This document shows, piece after piece, positions 8,360 through 16,727 of a DNA stretch of 44,524 bases. The notes beneath the pieces are model-generated. The model saw only the letters and a list, made by a program, of their open reading frames with translations, had not been told where the DNA came from and searched no databases. The stretch's first letter is position 1. Every line of letters begins with the position of its first letter. The position numbers and the translations under genes were made by a program. Origin of the DNA: Bacteroidales bacterium (GTDB lineage: Bacteria; Bacteroidota; Bacteroidia; Bacteroidales; UBA1402); assembly GCA_017468435.1 (NCBI GenBank), contig JAFUIP010000005.1:1-44524 (forward strand). Direction: 5' to 3'.

Positions 8360-8952
8360 AAAAACTGCAATCAACATTAGTAAACATGGTATTGGTGCTG
8401 GGCATCATTGCCATTGTGGCAGCAACCCTCCTGGCTTGGGTGAATCAATTGACAGCTGAACCTATCCGCCTGGCAGAAGTGGCCAAACAACAAACGGCTA
8501 TCAAGGAAGTGACTCCCGCCTTCGACGCTGTGGGTAAAATTATTTCCTATACCGACGAGACCGGACAGAACATCAACTGTTATCCGGTTTTGAATCAGAA
8601 CAAATGCGTGGGTATCGCCGTAGAAAGCTACTCTAACGCCGGTTTCAATGGTTATATCCAAGTGATGGTCGGTTTCGATATGAACGGAAACATTGTGAAC
8701 TATTCTGTGCTGAAACAGGCTGAAACGCCCGGTTTGGGTACCAAGATGGTAGATTGGTTCAAGACCGACAAAGCGGCCCAAAGCATCTTGGGTAAGAATC
8801 CTGCTAAGGGACTGAGAGTGAGCAAAGACGGTGGTGAAATCGATGCCATTACGGCTGCTACCATCAGTTCTCGCGCCTTCCTCGATGCTGTGAACAGAGC
8901 TTATACCTATTATCAAAAATCACTGGACGCTGTGCAAACGGCTCAGAATTAA
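8356..8952 (+). CDS. rnfG: Rnf complex subunit G (periplasmic flavoprotein)
   Basis: 198 residues. An N-terminal membrane anchor (about 8-29) is followed by a soluble FMN_bind domain facing the periplasm. The flavinylation site reads 'DAITAATISS' near residue 165, where the usual consensus is S/T-G-A-T-x-T/S; alanine replaces the glycine, but the acceptor threonine is present. Its start overlaps rnfD by 4 bp and rnfE follows 18 bp downstream. Confidence 0.93.
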   Translation: MKKLQSTLVNMVLVLGIIAIVAATLLAWVNQLTAEPIRLAEVAKQQTAIKEVTPAFDAVGKIISYTDETGQNINCYPVLNQNKCVGIAVESYSNAGFNGYIQVMVGFDMNGNIVNYSVLKQAETPGLGTKMVDWFKTDKAAQSILGKNPAKGLRVSKDGGEIDAITAATISSRAFLDAVNRAYTYYQKSLDAVQTAQN

Positions 8953-8970
8953 TGGAGAGGAGCTTGAGTT

Positions 8971-9564
8971 ATGAAAAATAATAAATTTGGTATTATTCTT
9001 AATGGTTTGATTACCGAGAACCCAACCTTTGTGTTGATGTTGGGTATGTGTCCTACCTTGGCTACTACCACTTCTGCGGTGAACGGTTTGGGTATGGGTG
9101 CCGCAACGATGTTTGTGCTTATCTGTTCAAACTTGGTGGTTTCTTTGCTCAAGAGCCTCATTCCCGATAATGTGCGCATTCCTTCGTTTATCGTGATTAT
9201 TGCCACCTTCGTTACTTTGCTCGAAATGTTGATGAAGGCTTATGTGCCTTCGCTTTACGAAAGCTTGGGCTTGTTTATTCCGCTTATCGTGGTGAACTGT
9301 GTGGTATTGGGTCGTGCCGAATCATTCGCTTCCAAGAACAATCCTTTCGATTCGCTTTTGGATGGTCTGGGTATCGGTCTGGGCTTCACCTTCGCTTTGA
9401 CACTTCTGGGTATGGTGCGTGAATTGCTGGGTTCCGGCAAGTTGTTCGGTCTGACTATCTTCCCCGAACAATACGGCGCATTGGTATTCATCCTTGCACC
9501 TGGTGCTTTTATCTCGCTGGCATACTTGTTGGCTATTATGAATAAACTAAGAAAACAGTCATGA
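8971..9564 (+). CDS. rnfE: Rnf complex subunit E
   Basis: 197 residues, almost entirely membrane helices (six expected). 'NPTFVLMLGMCPTLA' near the start and 'LGMVRELLGSGKLFG' in the second half are characteristic of RnfE/NqrD. Together with RnfA it forms the inverted-topology pair that, from structural work on related complexes, coordinates an intramembrane iron-sulphur cluster; C27 in 'GMCPT' fits a ligand. The stop overlaps the rnfA start by 4 bp. Confidence 0.94.
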   Translation: MKNNKFGIILNGLITENPTFVLMLGMCPTLATTTSAVNGLGMGAATMFVLICSNLVVSLLKSLIPDNVRIPSFIVIIATFVTLLEMLMKAYVPSLYESLGLFIPLIVVNCVVLGRAESFASKNNPFDSLLDGLGIGLGFTFALTLLGMVRELLGSGKLFGLTIFPEQYGALVFILAPGAFISLAYLLAIMNKLRKQS

Positions 9565-10139
9565 TCTATATTTTTATGTTCATCGCAGCGGTGTTTGTAA
9601 ACAACATCGTGCTGTCTCAGTTTTTGGGTATTTGCCCATTCCTGGGTGTTTCGAAAAAAGTGAATACGGCCGTAGGTATGTCGGGCGCCGTGGCTTTCGT
9701 GTTGACGTTGGCGACCATCATCACTTGGTTGGTATATACCTTCTTGCTCGATCCCTTCAACTTGGGTTACCTGCAGACGATTTCTTTCATTCTGGTCATT
9801 GCTTCATTGGTACAGTTGGTGGAAATCGTGTTGAAGAAGATCTCTCCCGCATTGTATCAGTCTCTGGGCGTTTTCTTGCCCTTGATTTCGACGAACTGCT
9901 GTATCTTGGGTGTGGCTATTCTCGTTATCCAAAAAGACTATAACTTGCTGGAATCTGTGGTTTACGCAGTGTCTACCGCCATCGGTTTCGGTTTGGCTTT
10001 GGTATTGTTTGCCGGTATCCGCGAACAATTGGCTTTGCTGCGCGTGCCCAAGGGTATGCAAGGTATGCCTATCGCTCTCTTGTCGGCCGGTTTGCTGGCT
10101 TTGGCTTTCATGGGTTTCTCAGGTATCGTAAAATTGTAA
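9561..10139 (+). CDS. rnfA: Rnf complex subunit A
   Basis: 192 residues, six membrane helices, homologous to RnfE and NqrE. Diagnostic segments are 'NNIVLSQFLGICPFLGVS' near the start and 'LPLISTNCCILGVA' around residues 105-118; both contain cysteines fitting the shared intramembrane iron-sulphur site. It is the last Rnf gene, and galE follows after 6 bp. Confidence 0.95.
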   Translation: MIYIFMFIAAVFVNNIVLSQFLGICPFLGVSKKVNTAVGMSGAVAFVLTLATIITWLVYTFLLDPFNLGYLQTISFILVIASLVQLVEIVLKKISPALYQSLGVFLPLISTNCCILGVAILVIQKDYNLLESVVYAVSTAIGFGLALVLFAGIREQLALLRVPKGMQGMPIALLSAGLLALAFMGFSGIVKL

Positions 10140-10145
10140 TCCTTT

Positions 10146-11168
10146 ATGGCAACGAAGATTCTTGTTACCGGTGGAACGGGCTACATTGGCTCGCACACTA
10201 CCGTAGAATTGCAGAATGCCGGTTACGAAGTGGTAATCGTCGATAATCTTTCCAATTCCAATATCAAGGTGTTGGATGGTATCGAAGCGATTACCGGTAT
10301 TCGTCCTGCTTTCGAAGAAGTGGATTGTACCGATATGACGGCTTTGAAGGCGGTTTTCGATAAATATCCGGGTATCAAGGCTATCATCAACTTTGCTGCC
10401 AGCAAGGCAGTAGGGGAGTCGGTGCAAAAGCCTTTGCTGTATTATCGTAACAACCTCACCACGCTGATCAATCTCTTGGAGTTGATGCCGCAATACGGTG
10501 TCGAAGGCTTCGTGTTCTCTTCTTCATGTACTGTTTACGGACAACCCGAGGTTTTGCCTGTTACCGAAGATACGCCCAGACAGACGGCTACTTCGCCTTA
10601 TGGCAACACCAAGAAAATCTGCGAAGATATCATTACTGATGCTGTGCATGCCGATGCGCCTTTCAAGGCAATTCTGCTGCGTTATTTCAATCCTATCGGT
10701 GCGCATCCATCTGCCAAGATTGGCGAACTTCCCTTGGGTGTGCCCCAGAATCTGATTCCTTTCGTTACACAGACGGCTGCCGGCATTCGTGAGCAATTGA
10801 GCGTTTTCGGCAACGATTACAACACGCCCGATGGTTCATGTATCCGCGACTATATCAATGTGGTGGATTTGGCCAAGGCGCACGTGGTGGCTGTGGAAAG
10901 AATGCTTACGGGCAAGTCTTTGGAAAATGTAGAAGTGTTCAACGTGGGCACCGGTCGCGGTTTGTCTGTGTTGGAAATTGTCGATACCTTCCAAAAAGTG
11001 ACCGGCGTAAAGCTGAATTACAAGATCGTAGGACGTCGCGAGGGCGATATCGAACAGGTTTGGGCCGATCCTACCAAGGCTAACAATGTCTTGGGATGGA
11101 AAGCCGAAGCAAGCGTGGAAGATACGCTCTTGTCAGCCTGGCGTTGGCAAGAATCTTTAGCCAAGTAA
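10146..11168 (+). CDS. galE: UDP-glucose 4-epimerase GalE
   Basis: 340 residues, the usual length. It interconverts UDP-glucose and UDP-galactose for cell-surface glycans and galactose use. The extended SDR fold shows the NAD-binding 'TGGTGYIGS' at residues 8-16, a serine in 'SSSCTVYG', and the catalytic pair Y152 and K156 in 'SPYGNTK'. It begins 6 bp after rnfA and ends at a clear terminator, so it is probably the last gene of the yidC-rnf operon. This linkage to rnf is, as far as I recall, also seen in other Bacteroides-type genomes. There is no direct biochemical link. Confidence 0.96.
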   Translation: MATKILVTGGTGYIGSHTTVELQNAGYEVVIVDNLSNSNIKVLDGIEAITGIRPAFEEVDCTDMTALKAVFDKYPGIKAIINFAASKAVGESVQKPLLYYRNNLTTLINLLELMPQYGVEGFVFSSSCTVYGQPEVLPVTEDTPRQTATSPYGNTKKICEDIITDAVHADAPFKAILLRYFNPIGAHPSAKIGELPLGVPQNLIPFVTQTAAGIREQLSVFGNDYNTPDGSCIRDYINVVDLAKAHVVAVERMLTGKSLENVEVFNVGTGRGLSVLEIVDTFQKVTGVKLNYKIVGRREGDIEQVWADPTKANNVLGWKAEASVEDTLLSAWRWQESLAK

Positions 11169-11212
11169 TCCTTTATCGTAAACCAATTATTTACTGATAA
11201 TTGACCATCAAG

Positions 11213-11247
11213 ACCGGGAGTCTCTACACGAGGCTTCCGGTTTTTTT
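11213..11247 (+). terminator. Rho-independent terminator after galE
   Basis: ACCGGGAGTCT and AGGCTTCCGGT pair across a 7-base loop with G-U tolerance, followed by seven T. It closes the yidC-rnf-galE operon. Confidence 0.85.
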
Positions 11248-11297
11248 GTGCATACGAACCATGAATATATGTGATCATTCTAGTGGAACTATTAATA

Positions 11298-11311
11298 ATT
11301 TATGCATAAAT
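11298..11311. repeat. 14-bp perfect palindrome
   Basis: ATTTATGCATAAAT is its own reverse complement. A second ATGCAT lies at 11409-11414, 107 bp away (about ten helical turns), at the centre of the next dyad. Confidence 0.6.
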
Positions 11312-11391
11312 ATAAAATAATTACAAAGTTTAAACAGGTCTTTTGAGACAAATAATGCTGTAATTAAGTCTGTAATTTAACGAAATTAAAC

Positions 11392-11431
11392 AAATCAGCA
11401 ACATTAATATGCATTTATAATTTGCTGATTT
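11392..11431. promoter_or_regulatory. 40-bp interrupted dyad, candidate operator for the susC promoter
   Basis: AAATCAGCAA (11392-11401) and TTGCTGATTT (11422-11431) are perfect inverted arms of 10 bp. The exact centre of symmetry (11411.5) is also the centre of an ATGCAT. The site lies about 110-150 bp upstream of the -7 box, a position usual for an activator such as a hybrid two-component or AraC-type regulator. The regulator is not in the window. Confidence 0.5.
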
Positions 11432-11540
11432 AGTGTGATATGCAAAAAATATACATTTTAAAAAACAACAAATGCGTTAAGGGATTGCATTTTAACAGTC
11501 TGAATTTTAACAAAAACTTGTATGATTACTTCTTAATATT

Positions 11541-11548
11541 TATCTTTG
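11541..11548 (+). promoter_or_regulatory. -7 box of the susCD-like operon
   Basis: TATCTTTG is a perfect TAnnTTTG box, with 'ACTTG' at 11516-11520 as a plausible -33 element 20 bp upstream. Transcription would start near 11553, giving a leader of about 180 nt. Confidence 0.7.
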
Positions 11549-11735
11549 CCCATTCATTCCCGGAAGGAAGAAACGCGTTTTTGCGACTATATAAATAAGG
11601 TATATCGTAGAATAACTGTCATAGTAGCCGCACTACTTAGATGCTGAGCCGGGGAGAAAGTTTGATTGAGTGATAGAGGATATAATATTTTGACAAACAA
11701 AATACTTATTTTTTTTAACTTTTAAGATTGTTTTT

Positions 11736-14700
11736 ATGAAAGAAAAACTAATGATGTTGTTTGCCTGCTTGTTTTTGTCAGCAAGCGTGGCAATGGCACA
11801 ATCATCATCGGTGAAGGGTACCGTGCTCAGCGCCGAAGATGGTGAGCCTGTTATCGGAGCATCAGTTGCCGTTAAGGGAGAACCCACTCTTGGCACCGTT
11901 ACTGATGTGGATGGTAAATTCTCATTGAGCGGCATTCCAAGTTCTGCCAAGACTTTGGTTATCATGTACTTGGGTATGGAAACTCAGGAAGTGGCTATCA
12001 AGCCCGTTGTAACTGTAAAAATGGAAGCTTCTTCTATCGATTTGGACGAAGTGGTACAAGTGGCTTATGGTACTACCAAGAAGTCTCAGTTCACCGGTTC
12101 TGCCGCTACTTTGAAAGCCGAAAAAATTGCACAGCGTCAGGTTTCAAGCATCGCCAACGCATTGAGCGGACAAATGGCCGGTGTACAGACCATCAGCAGC
12201 AATGGTGAACCCGGTGCTTCTGCAAGCATCCGTATCCGTGGTATCGGTTCTATGAACGCTAGCAATGCTCCTCTGTATGTTGTTGACGGTATGCCTTACG
12301 AAGGCTCAATCTCTGCATTGAACCCTCAGGATATCGAATCGATGACCGTTTTGAAGGATGCTGCTTCTAACGCTTTGTACGGTGCTCGTGGTGCCAACGG
12401 TGTTATCTTGATTACCACCAAGAAGGGCCAGGCCGGAACCAAGGCTAAGATCGATGCAGACGCCAAGTGGGGTACCAACCGTCGTGCCATTCCTAACTAC
12501 GACGTATTGACCTCTGCCAATGAATATTACGAAACTGTTTACACCGCTATCGACAATGCTTTGGGTGGTGGTGCAGATCCCGCTAAGGTAGGTACTTATG
12601 TTGAAACATTCTTGGCTTATCCTATCTACACTCTTCCCGAAGGCGAAATGTTGTTCGGCGAAGGTGGCAAGCTCAATCCCAACGCTACTTTGGGTGCTGT
12701 ATATGCAGACGATTATTATTTGACTCCCGACAACTGGTACGACGAATTGTTCATGAACAACAACATGCGTCAGGAATACAACGTTCGCGTGAGCGGTGCT
12801 ACTCCTCAATCAAGCTACTTCATGTCTGCCGGTTACTTGGACGATACGGGTATCATTCCTCAGTCTGGTTTCAAGCGTTTCACCACTCGTATGAATGCTG
12901 ACTATCAGATCAATAAGAAAGTGAAAGTGGGTACTTCTTTCAACTACACCAACTCTAACTCTTTGTCACCCCGTGATCAGTCTGGTTCATCATCTGGAAA
13001 CTTGTTCTACATTTCCAACATGATTGCTCCTATCTATCCTTTGTATGTACGTGATGCAGCCGGTAACATCATGACCGACAGCCATGGTTTCACCATGTAT
13101 GACTTCGGTGCCGGTGAATATCCCGGTTTGGGTCGTCCTTTCATGGGTAACTCTAACCCTGCTTCTATGATTGCTTTGGATAAGTATCAGACCATTTCTG
13201 ACGCTATCAACGGTCGTGGTTTCCTCAATTGGGACATCGTTGACGGTTTGAAGGCTTCTGTAAACTTTGGTGTTGACTTGACCAACCAACGTACCACCAA
13301 CCTTTACAATGCTTACTATGGCCAATACTCTTCTGTAGGTGGTATCATCTATGTTACTTCTGTTCGTCAGATGAGCGTTAACCAACAGTATCTCTTGTCT
13401 TACACCAAGGATTTCGGCAACCACAGCATCGATGCTTTGGCTGGTTACGAATCATATCAGAGAACTTACTCTTACTTGAGCGGTAGCAAGGAAAACCTCT
13501 ACAACCCCAATATTACTGAAATTGACAACGCTATCAGCCAGCCCAGTACTTCTTCTTACACCGGTGTTTATACCTCAACCGGTTACTTGGCTCGTTTGCA
13601 ATATGACTATGCTGACAAGTATTTCTTGAGCGGTAGCTTCCGTCGTGACAGTTCTTCACGTTTCCATCCCGACAACCGTTGGGGTAACTTCTGGTCTGTA
13701 GGTGCAGGTTGGTTGCTCAACAAGGAAGACTTCATGGCCGGTATCGACAACATCGACATGTTGAAGTTCAAGCTTTCTTATGGTGTTCAGGGTAACGATA
13801 ACTTGGCTTACAGCGGTTTGCACAACTACAACTACTATTCTGATCACTATGGTATCTCTGATGCCAACGGCGACTTCGCACTTTCTTTGACCTATAAGGG
13901 TAACAAGGAAATCACTTGGGAAAGCTCTCACAACTTCAACACCGGTTTCGACTTTGGTTTCTTCAGAAATCGTGTACGTGGTACCGCTGAATACTTCTCT
14001 CGTAAGACCGTTGATATGTTGTACGAACGTCCCGTAGCTCCTTCATTGGGTTACTCTGCACTGCCTATGAACATTGGTTCTATGGAAAACAGCGGTTTCG
14101 AATTGGAATTGTCAGGTGACATTATCCGCACCAAGAACATCCTTTGGTCTGCCAACGTGAACGCTACCACCGTTAAGAACAGAATCCTCGAACTTCACCC
14201 CGACCTCGAAGGTGAATGGATCAGCGGTAGCTACATCTACACCGAAGGCGAATCAAGCTACAACATGTACTTGCGCGAATGGGCCGGCGTTGACGCTGAA
14301 ACCGGTAGTCCTCTGTGGTACATCGATACTCCTCAATTGGATGAAACCGGCGCTCCCGTTCTCGATGCTGAAGGCAATGAAGTGATGGTAAAAGAAACAA
14401 CTGACAGCTACACCAACGCTACCCGTTATGCTACCGGCGACATTCTGCCTAAGCTCTATGGTGGTTTTGGTACCAGCTTGAACGTTTATGGTTTCGATTT
14501 CGGTATTTCATTCGCTTATCAATTGGGTGGTCGCATCTACGACAACACTTATGCTTCTTTGATGCACCAAGGTACATCTGATGATATGGGTACCAACTGG
14601 CACCGTGACATCTTGAATGCTTGGACTCCCGAAAACACCGATACCGATGTTCCTATGCTCAACTACAACGCTGATGGTTATGCAAACTACACTTCAACCC

Positions 14701-14939
14701 GTTTCTTGACCAGCTCTGACTACTTGAGCATCAACAATATCACCTTCGGTTATACCTTGCCTAAGAGCTTCACCAAGCAATTGGGTATCCAGAACATCCG
14801 TCTTTATGTAGCTGCCGACAATGTTGCAGTATTCGCTGCCCGTCAGGGTCTTGACCCCCGTCAAGGTTATTCTGCATCAGGTAACGACACCTACTCTCCT
14901 ATGAAGACTGTTTCAGGTGGTGTAACCATGACATTCTAA
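11736..14939 (+). CDS. SusC/RagA-family TonB-linked outer-membrane transporter
   Basis: 1067 residues. The signal peptide (about 1-21, ending AMAQ) is followed by a carboxypeptidase-D regulatory-like domain (about 25-95, starting 'VKGTVLSAEDGEPVIGASV'). The TonB-dependent plug contains the SusC hallmarks 'RIRGIGSMNASNAPLYVVDG' and 'VLKDAASNALYGARGANGV', and a 22-strand barrel ends in a terminal phenylalanine (VTMTF). There is no STN domain, so an ECF sigma/anti-sigma pair is not suggested. It imports oligosaccharides with the SusD-like lipoprotein 23 bp downstream. Neighbouring lyases suggest pectin or rhamnogalacturonan oligomers as substrate, an inference from context. Codon use is strongly biased, as for a highly expressed gene. 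Confidence 0.95.
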   Translation: MKEKLMMLFACLFLSASVAMAQSSSVKGTVLSAEDGEPVIGASVAVKGEPTLGTVTDVDGKFSLSGIPSSAKTLVIMYLGMETQEVAIKPVVTVKMEASSIDLDEVVQVAYGTTKKSQFTGSAATLKAEKIAQRQVSSIANALSGQMAGVQTISSNGEPGASASIRIRGIGSMNASNAPLYVVDGMPYEGSISALNPQDIESMTVLKDAASNALYGARGANGVILITTKKGQAGTKAKIDADAKWGTNRRAIPNYDVLTSANEYYETVYTAIDNALGGGADPAKVGTYVETFLAYPIYTLPEGEMLFGEGGKLNPNATLGAVYADDYYLTPDNWYDELFMNNNMRQEYNVRVSGATPQSSYFMSAGYLDDTGIIPQSGFKRFTTRMNADYQINKKVKVGTSFNYTNSNSLSPRDQSGSSSGNLFYISNMIAPIYPLYVRDAAGNIMTDSHGFTMYDFGAGEYPGLGRPFMGNSNPASMIALDKYQTISDAINGRGFLNWDIVDGLKASVNFGVDLTNQRTTNLYNAYYGQYSSVGGIIYVTSVRQMSVNQQYLLSYTKDFGNHSIDALAGYESYQRTYSYLSGSKENLYNPNITEIDNAISQPSTSSYTGVYTSTGYLARLQYDYADKYFLSGSFRRDSSSRFHPDNRWGNFWSVGAGWLLNKEDFMAGIDNIDMLKFKLSYGVQGNDNLAYSGLHNYNYYSDHYGISDANGDFALSLTYKGNKEITWESSHNFNTGFDFGFFRNRVRGTAEYFSRKTVDMLYERPVAPSLGYSALPMNIGSMENSGFELELSGDIIRTKNILWSANVNATTVKNRILELHPDLEGEWISGSYIYTEGESSYNMYLREWAGVDAETGSPLWYIDTPQLDETGAPVLDAEGNEVMVKETTDSYTNATRYATGDILPKLYGGFGTSLNVYGFDFGISFAYQLGGRIYDNTYASLMHQGTSDDMGTNWHRDILNAWTPENTDTDVPMLNYNADGYANYTSTRFLTSSDYLSINNITFGYTLPKSFTKQLGIQNIRLYVAADNVAVFAARQGLDPRQGYSASGNDTYSPMKTVSGGVTMTF

Positions 14940-14962
14940 TAACCACTTAATAATAGAATTCT

Positions 14963-16576
14963 ATGAAAATTAATAAATATTTCGGCTTCGCCCTTGCATC
15001 GGCAATGATGTTTGCCGCATGTCAGGAAGTGGACAATGCACTTCAGGGTGGTACTGTTACAGAAGAACAGAAAAGCGAAGTAGCCCTTGACAACCCCGAA
15101 AAGTTGTCGAGCGATATGAACGCTTTGAAAGACAATCTGATTCAATATGGAACTATCTCTACCAGCAGCTCTACTTATCATACCGACTTTGGTTTTCCCG
15201 CCTTCTGTCTGATGTACGATCAGGCTGGTCAGGATATGGTATCTGTTGACCATGGTTACAACTGGTTCTCAGGTCAGTTGACTTTCGCTGACCGCGCCAA
15301 GACCAACACTTACAACCGTTTTATCTGGCAATTGCACTATCAACACATCAAGTCTGCCAACAGCATCTTGAAGACCTTGGTTTCTGACGAAGAACCCGAA
15401 GGTACCATCGCTAACTACATTGGTCAGGCTTATGCTTCACGTGCATTCGACTACTTGCAGTTGGTTCAGACCTATCAATTCACTTACCTCGGCCACGAAG
15501 ATGCTTTTGCATTGCCTATCATTACCGAAACTATGAGTGATGATGAAGCTATGAACAATCCTTTGAAGACCGTGAGCGAAGTTTATACTCAGATCATGAA
15601 CGACTTGAACACTGCTATTCCTTTGTTGGAAAACAATCCTATCGAAGGTGACAAGGCTACCATCACTGCTGCTGTTGCTTATGGTTTGCGTGCTCGTGCC
15701 AACATGTTGATGGGTCAATATGCTGATGCTGCTTCAGACGCTGATGCTGCTTTGACTTTGTCAGGCGCAACTCCTTACTCAATTGCTGAAGTATCTGTTC
15801 CTTCATTCAACAATGCCAGCGCTAATTCTTGGATTTGGGGTTGTATCATCACCTCTAACAACGACGTAGTACAAACCGGTATCATCAACTGGCCTTCACA
15901 TCTTTGCTCTATGACCGGTAATGGTTATACCACCGGTATCGGTGTTGATTACGTTCACAAACGTATCAACTCTACTCTCTGGGCTAAGATTCCTGCTACC
16001 GACGTTCGTAAAGGCTGGTGGATTGACGAAAACATGAGTTCTCCTCTGTTGGTAAATGCTTATGGTGCCGTTTATGGTCCTATGCTTCCCGGTGTTTGCA
16101 CCATGGCTCCTTATACCAATGTTAAGTTCGGTAACGAAGGTGACATCCTGGATGCTGACAACTCAGAAGACTGGCCCATCATGCGTGCTGAAGAAATGTT
16201 GCTCATCAAGGCTGAAGCTCTCGGTCGCGTAAGATTGGCCGATGGTAAGCAAGTTTTGGAAGATTTCGTGAAGACTTATCGTGATCCCGCTTACACCTGT
16301 ACTGCTGCCGACCTTAACGCTTTCATCGACGAAGTTTGGTTCCAGCGTCGTATTGAATTGTGGGGCGAAGGTTTCTCATTGTTCGATGTTCTTCGTCTGA
16401 AGAAGCCTATCATCCGTAAGGGTGCTAACTTCGATGCCAACGTTACTTACGAAGATCTTCCTGCTGAATCAGAAGTATTCATTTACTCTATTCCTGAAAG
16501 AGAACGCGAAGCCAATAAGGGTATCGACGTAAGCTTGCTCAGAGAAGATCCTGTTCCTCCTGTAGGTCTCATGTAA
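14963..16576 (+). CDS. SusD/RagB-family surface glycan-binding lipoprotein
   Basis: 537 residues. A lipoprotein signal ends in 'FAAC' with the lipidated cysteine at residue 20. The N-terminal half has the helical TPR-like repeats of SusD, e.g. 'QAYASRAFDYLQLVQTYQF'. The C-terminal part has the typical 'RAEEMLLIKAEALGR' and 'RRIELWGEGFSLFDVLRLK' segments. It caps the SusC barrel and binds glycans at the cell surface. It follows SusC by 23 bp and ends at a strong terminator, so the operon has just these two genes. No SusE/F-like protein follows. Confidence 0.95.
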   Translation: MKINKYFGFALASAMMFAACQEVDNALQGGTVTEEQKSEVALDNPEKLSSDMNALKDNLIQYGTISTSSSTYHTDFGFPAFCLMYDQAGQDMVSVDHGYNWFSGQLTFADRAKTNTYNRFIWQLHYQHIKSANSILKTLVSDEEPEGTIANYIGQAYASRAFDYLQLVQTYQFTYLGHEDAFALPIITETMSDDEAMNNPLKTVSEVYTQIMNDLNTAIPLLENNPIEGDKATITAAVAYGLRARANMLMGQYADAASDADAALTLSGATPYSIAEVSVPSFNNASANSWIWGCIITSNNDVVQTGIINWPSHLCSMTGNGYTTGIGVDYVHKRINSTLWAKIPATDVRKGWWIDENMSSPLLVNAYGAVYGPMLPGVCTMAPYTNVKFGNEGDILDADNSEDWPIMRAEEMLLIKAEALGRVRLADGKQVLEDFVKTYRDPAYTCTAADLNAFIDEVWFQRRIELWGEGFSLFDVLRLKKPIIRKGANFDANVTYEDLPAESEVFIYSIPEREREANKGIDVSLLREDPVPPVGLM

Positions 16577-16599
16577 TCAATCTGACATGACATATTCAA

Positions 16600-16634
16600 A
16601 ATACCGTCCTCCGAAAGAGGGCGGTATTTTTTTT
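16600..16634 (+). terminator. Rho-independent terminator after the SusD gene
   Basis: AATACCGTCCTC pairs with GAGGGCGGTATT (one G-U) around a CGAAA loop, followed by a run of T. It separates the susCD pair from the pectate lyase. Confidence 0.92.
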
Positions 16635-16668
16635 CACCACCTCCGACTTGAATAATCTTCTAAACCAT

Positions 16669-16676
16669 TATCTTTG
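16669..16676 (+). promoter_or_regulatory. -7 box of the pectate lyase gene
   Basis: TATCTTTG lies 51 bp upstream of the ATG and after the susCD terminator, so the lyase has its own promoter. Confidence 0.7.
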
Positions 16677-16727
16677 CAGTTCCATTGATTGGATAAATAG
16701 ATGTAAAACACTTATAAACAGAATCTG

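Larger units (their letters stand above)
11248..11735 (+). other. Regulatory region and long leader of the susCD-like operon
   Basis: 488 AT-rich bp without a credible gene. Contents in order: a 14-bp palindrome (11298-11311), a 40-bp interrupted dyad (11392-11431), two 9-bp direct repeats ATTTTAACA at 11489-11497 and 11504-11512, a -7 box (11541-11548), then a leader of about 180 nt before the SusC ATG. The leader holds no obvious ORF and shows only weak hairpin potential around 11570-11586. Confidence 0.7.
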
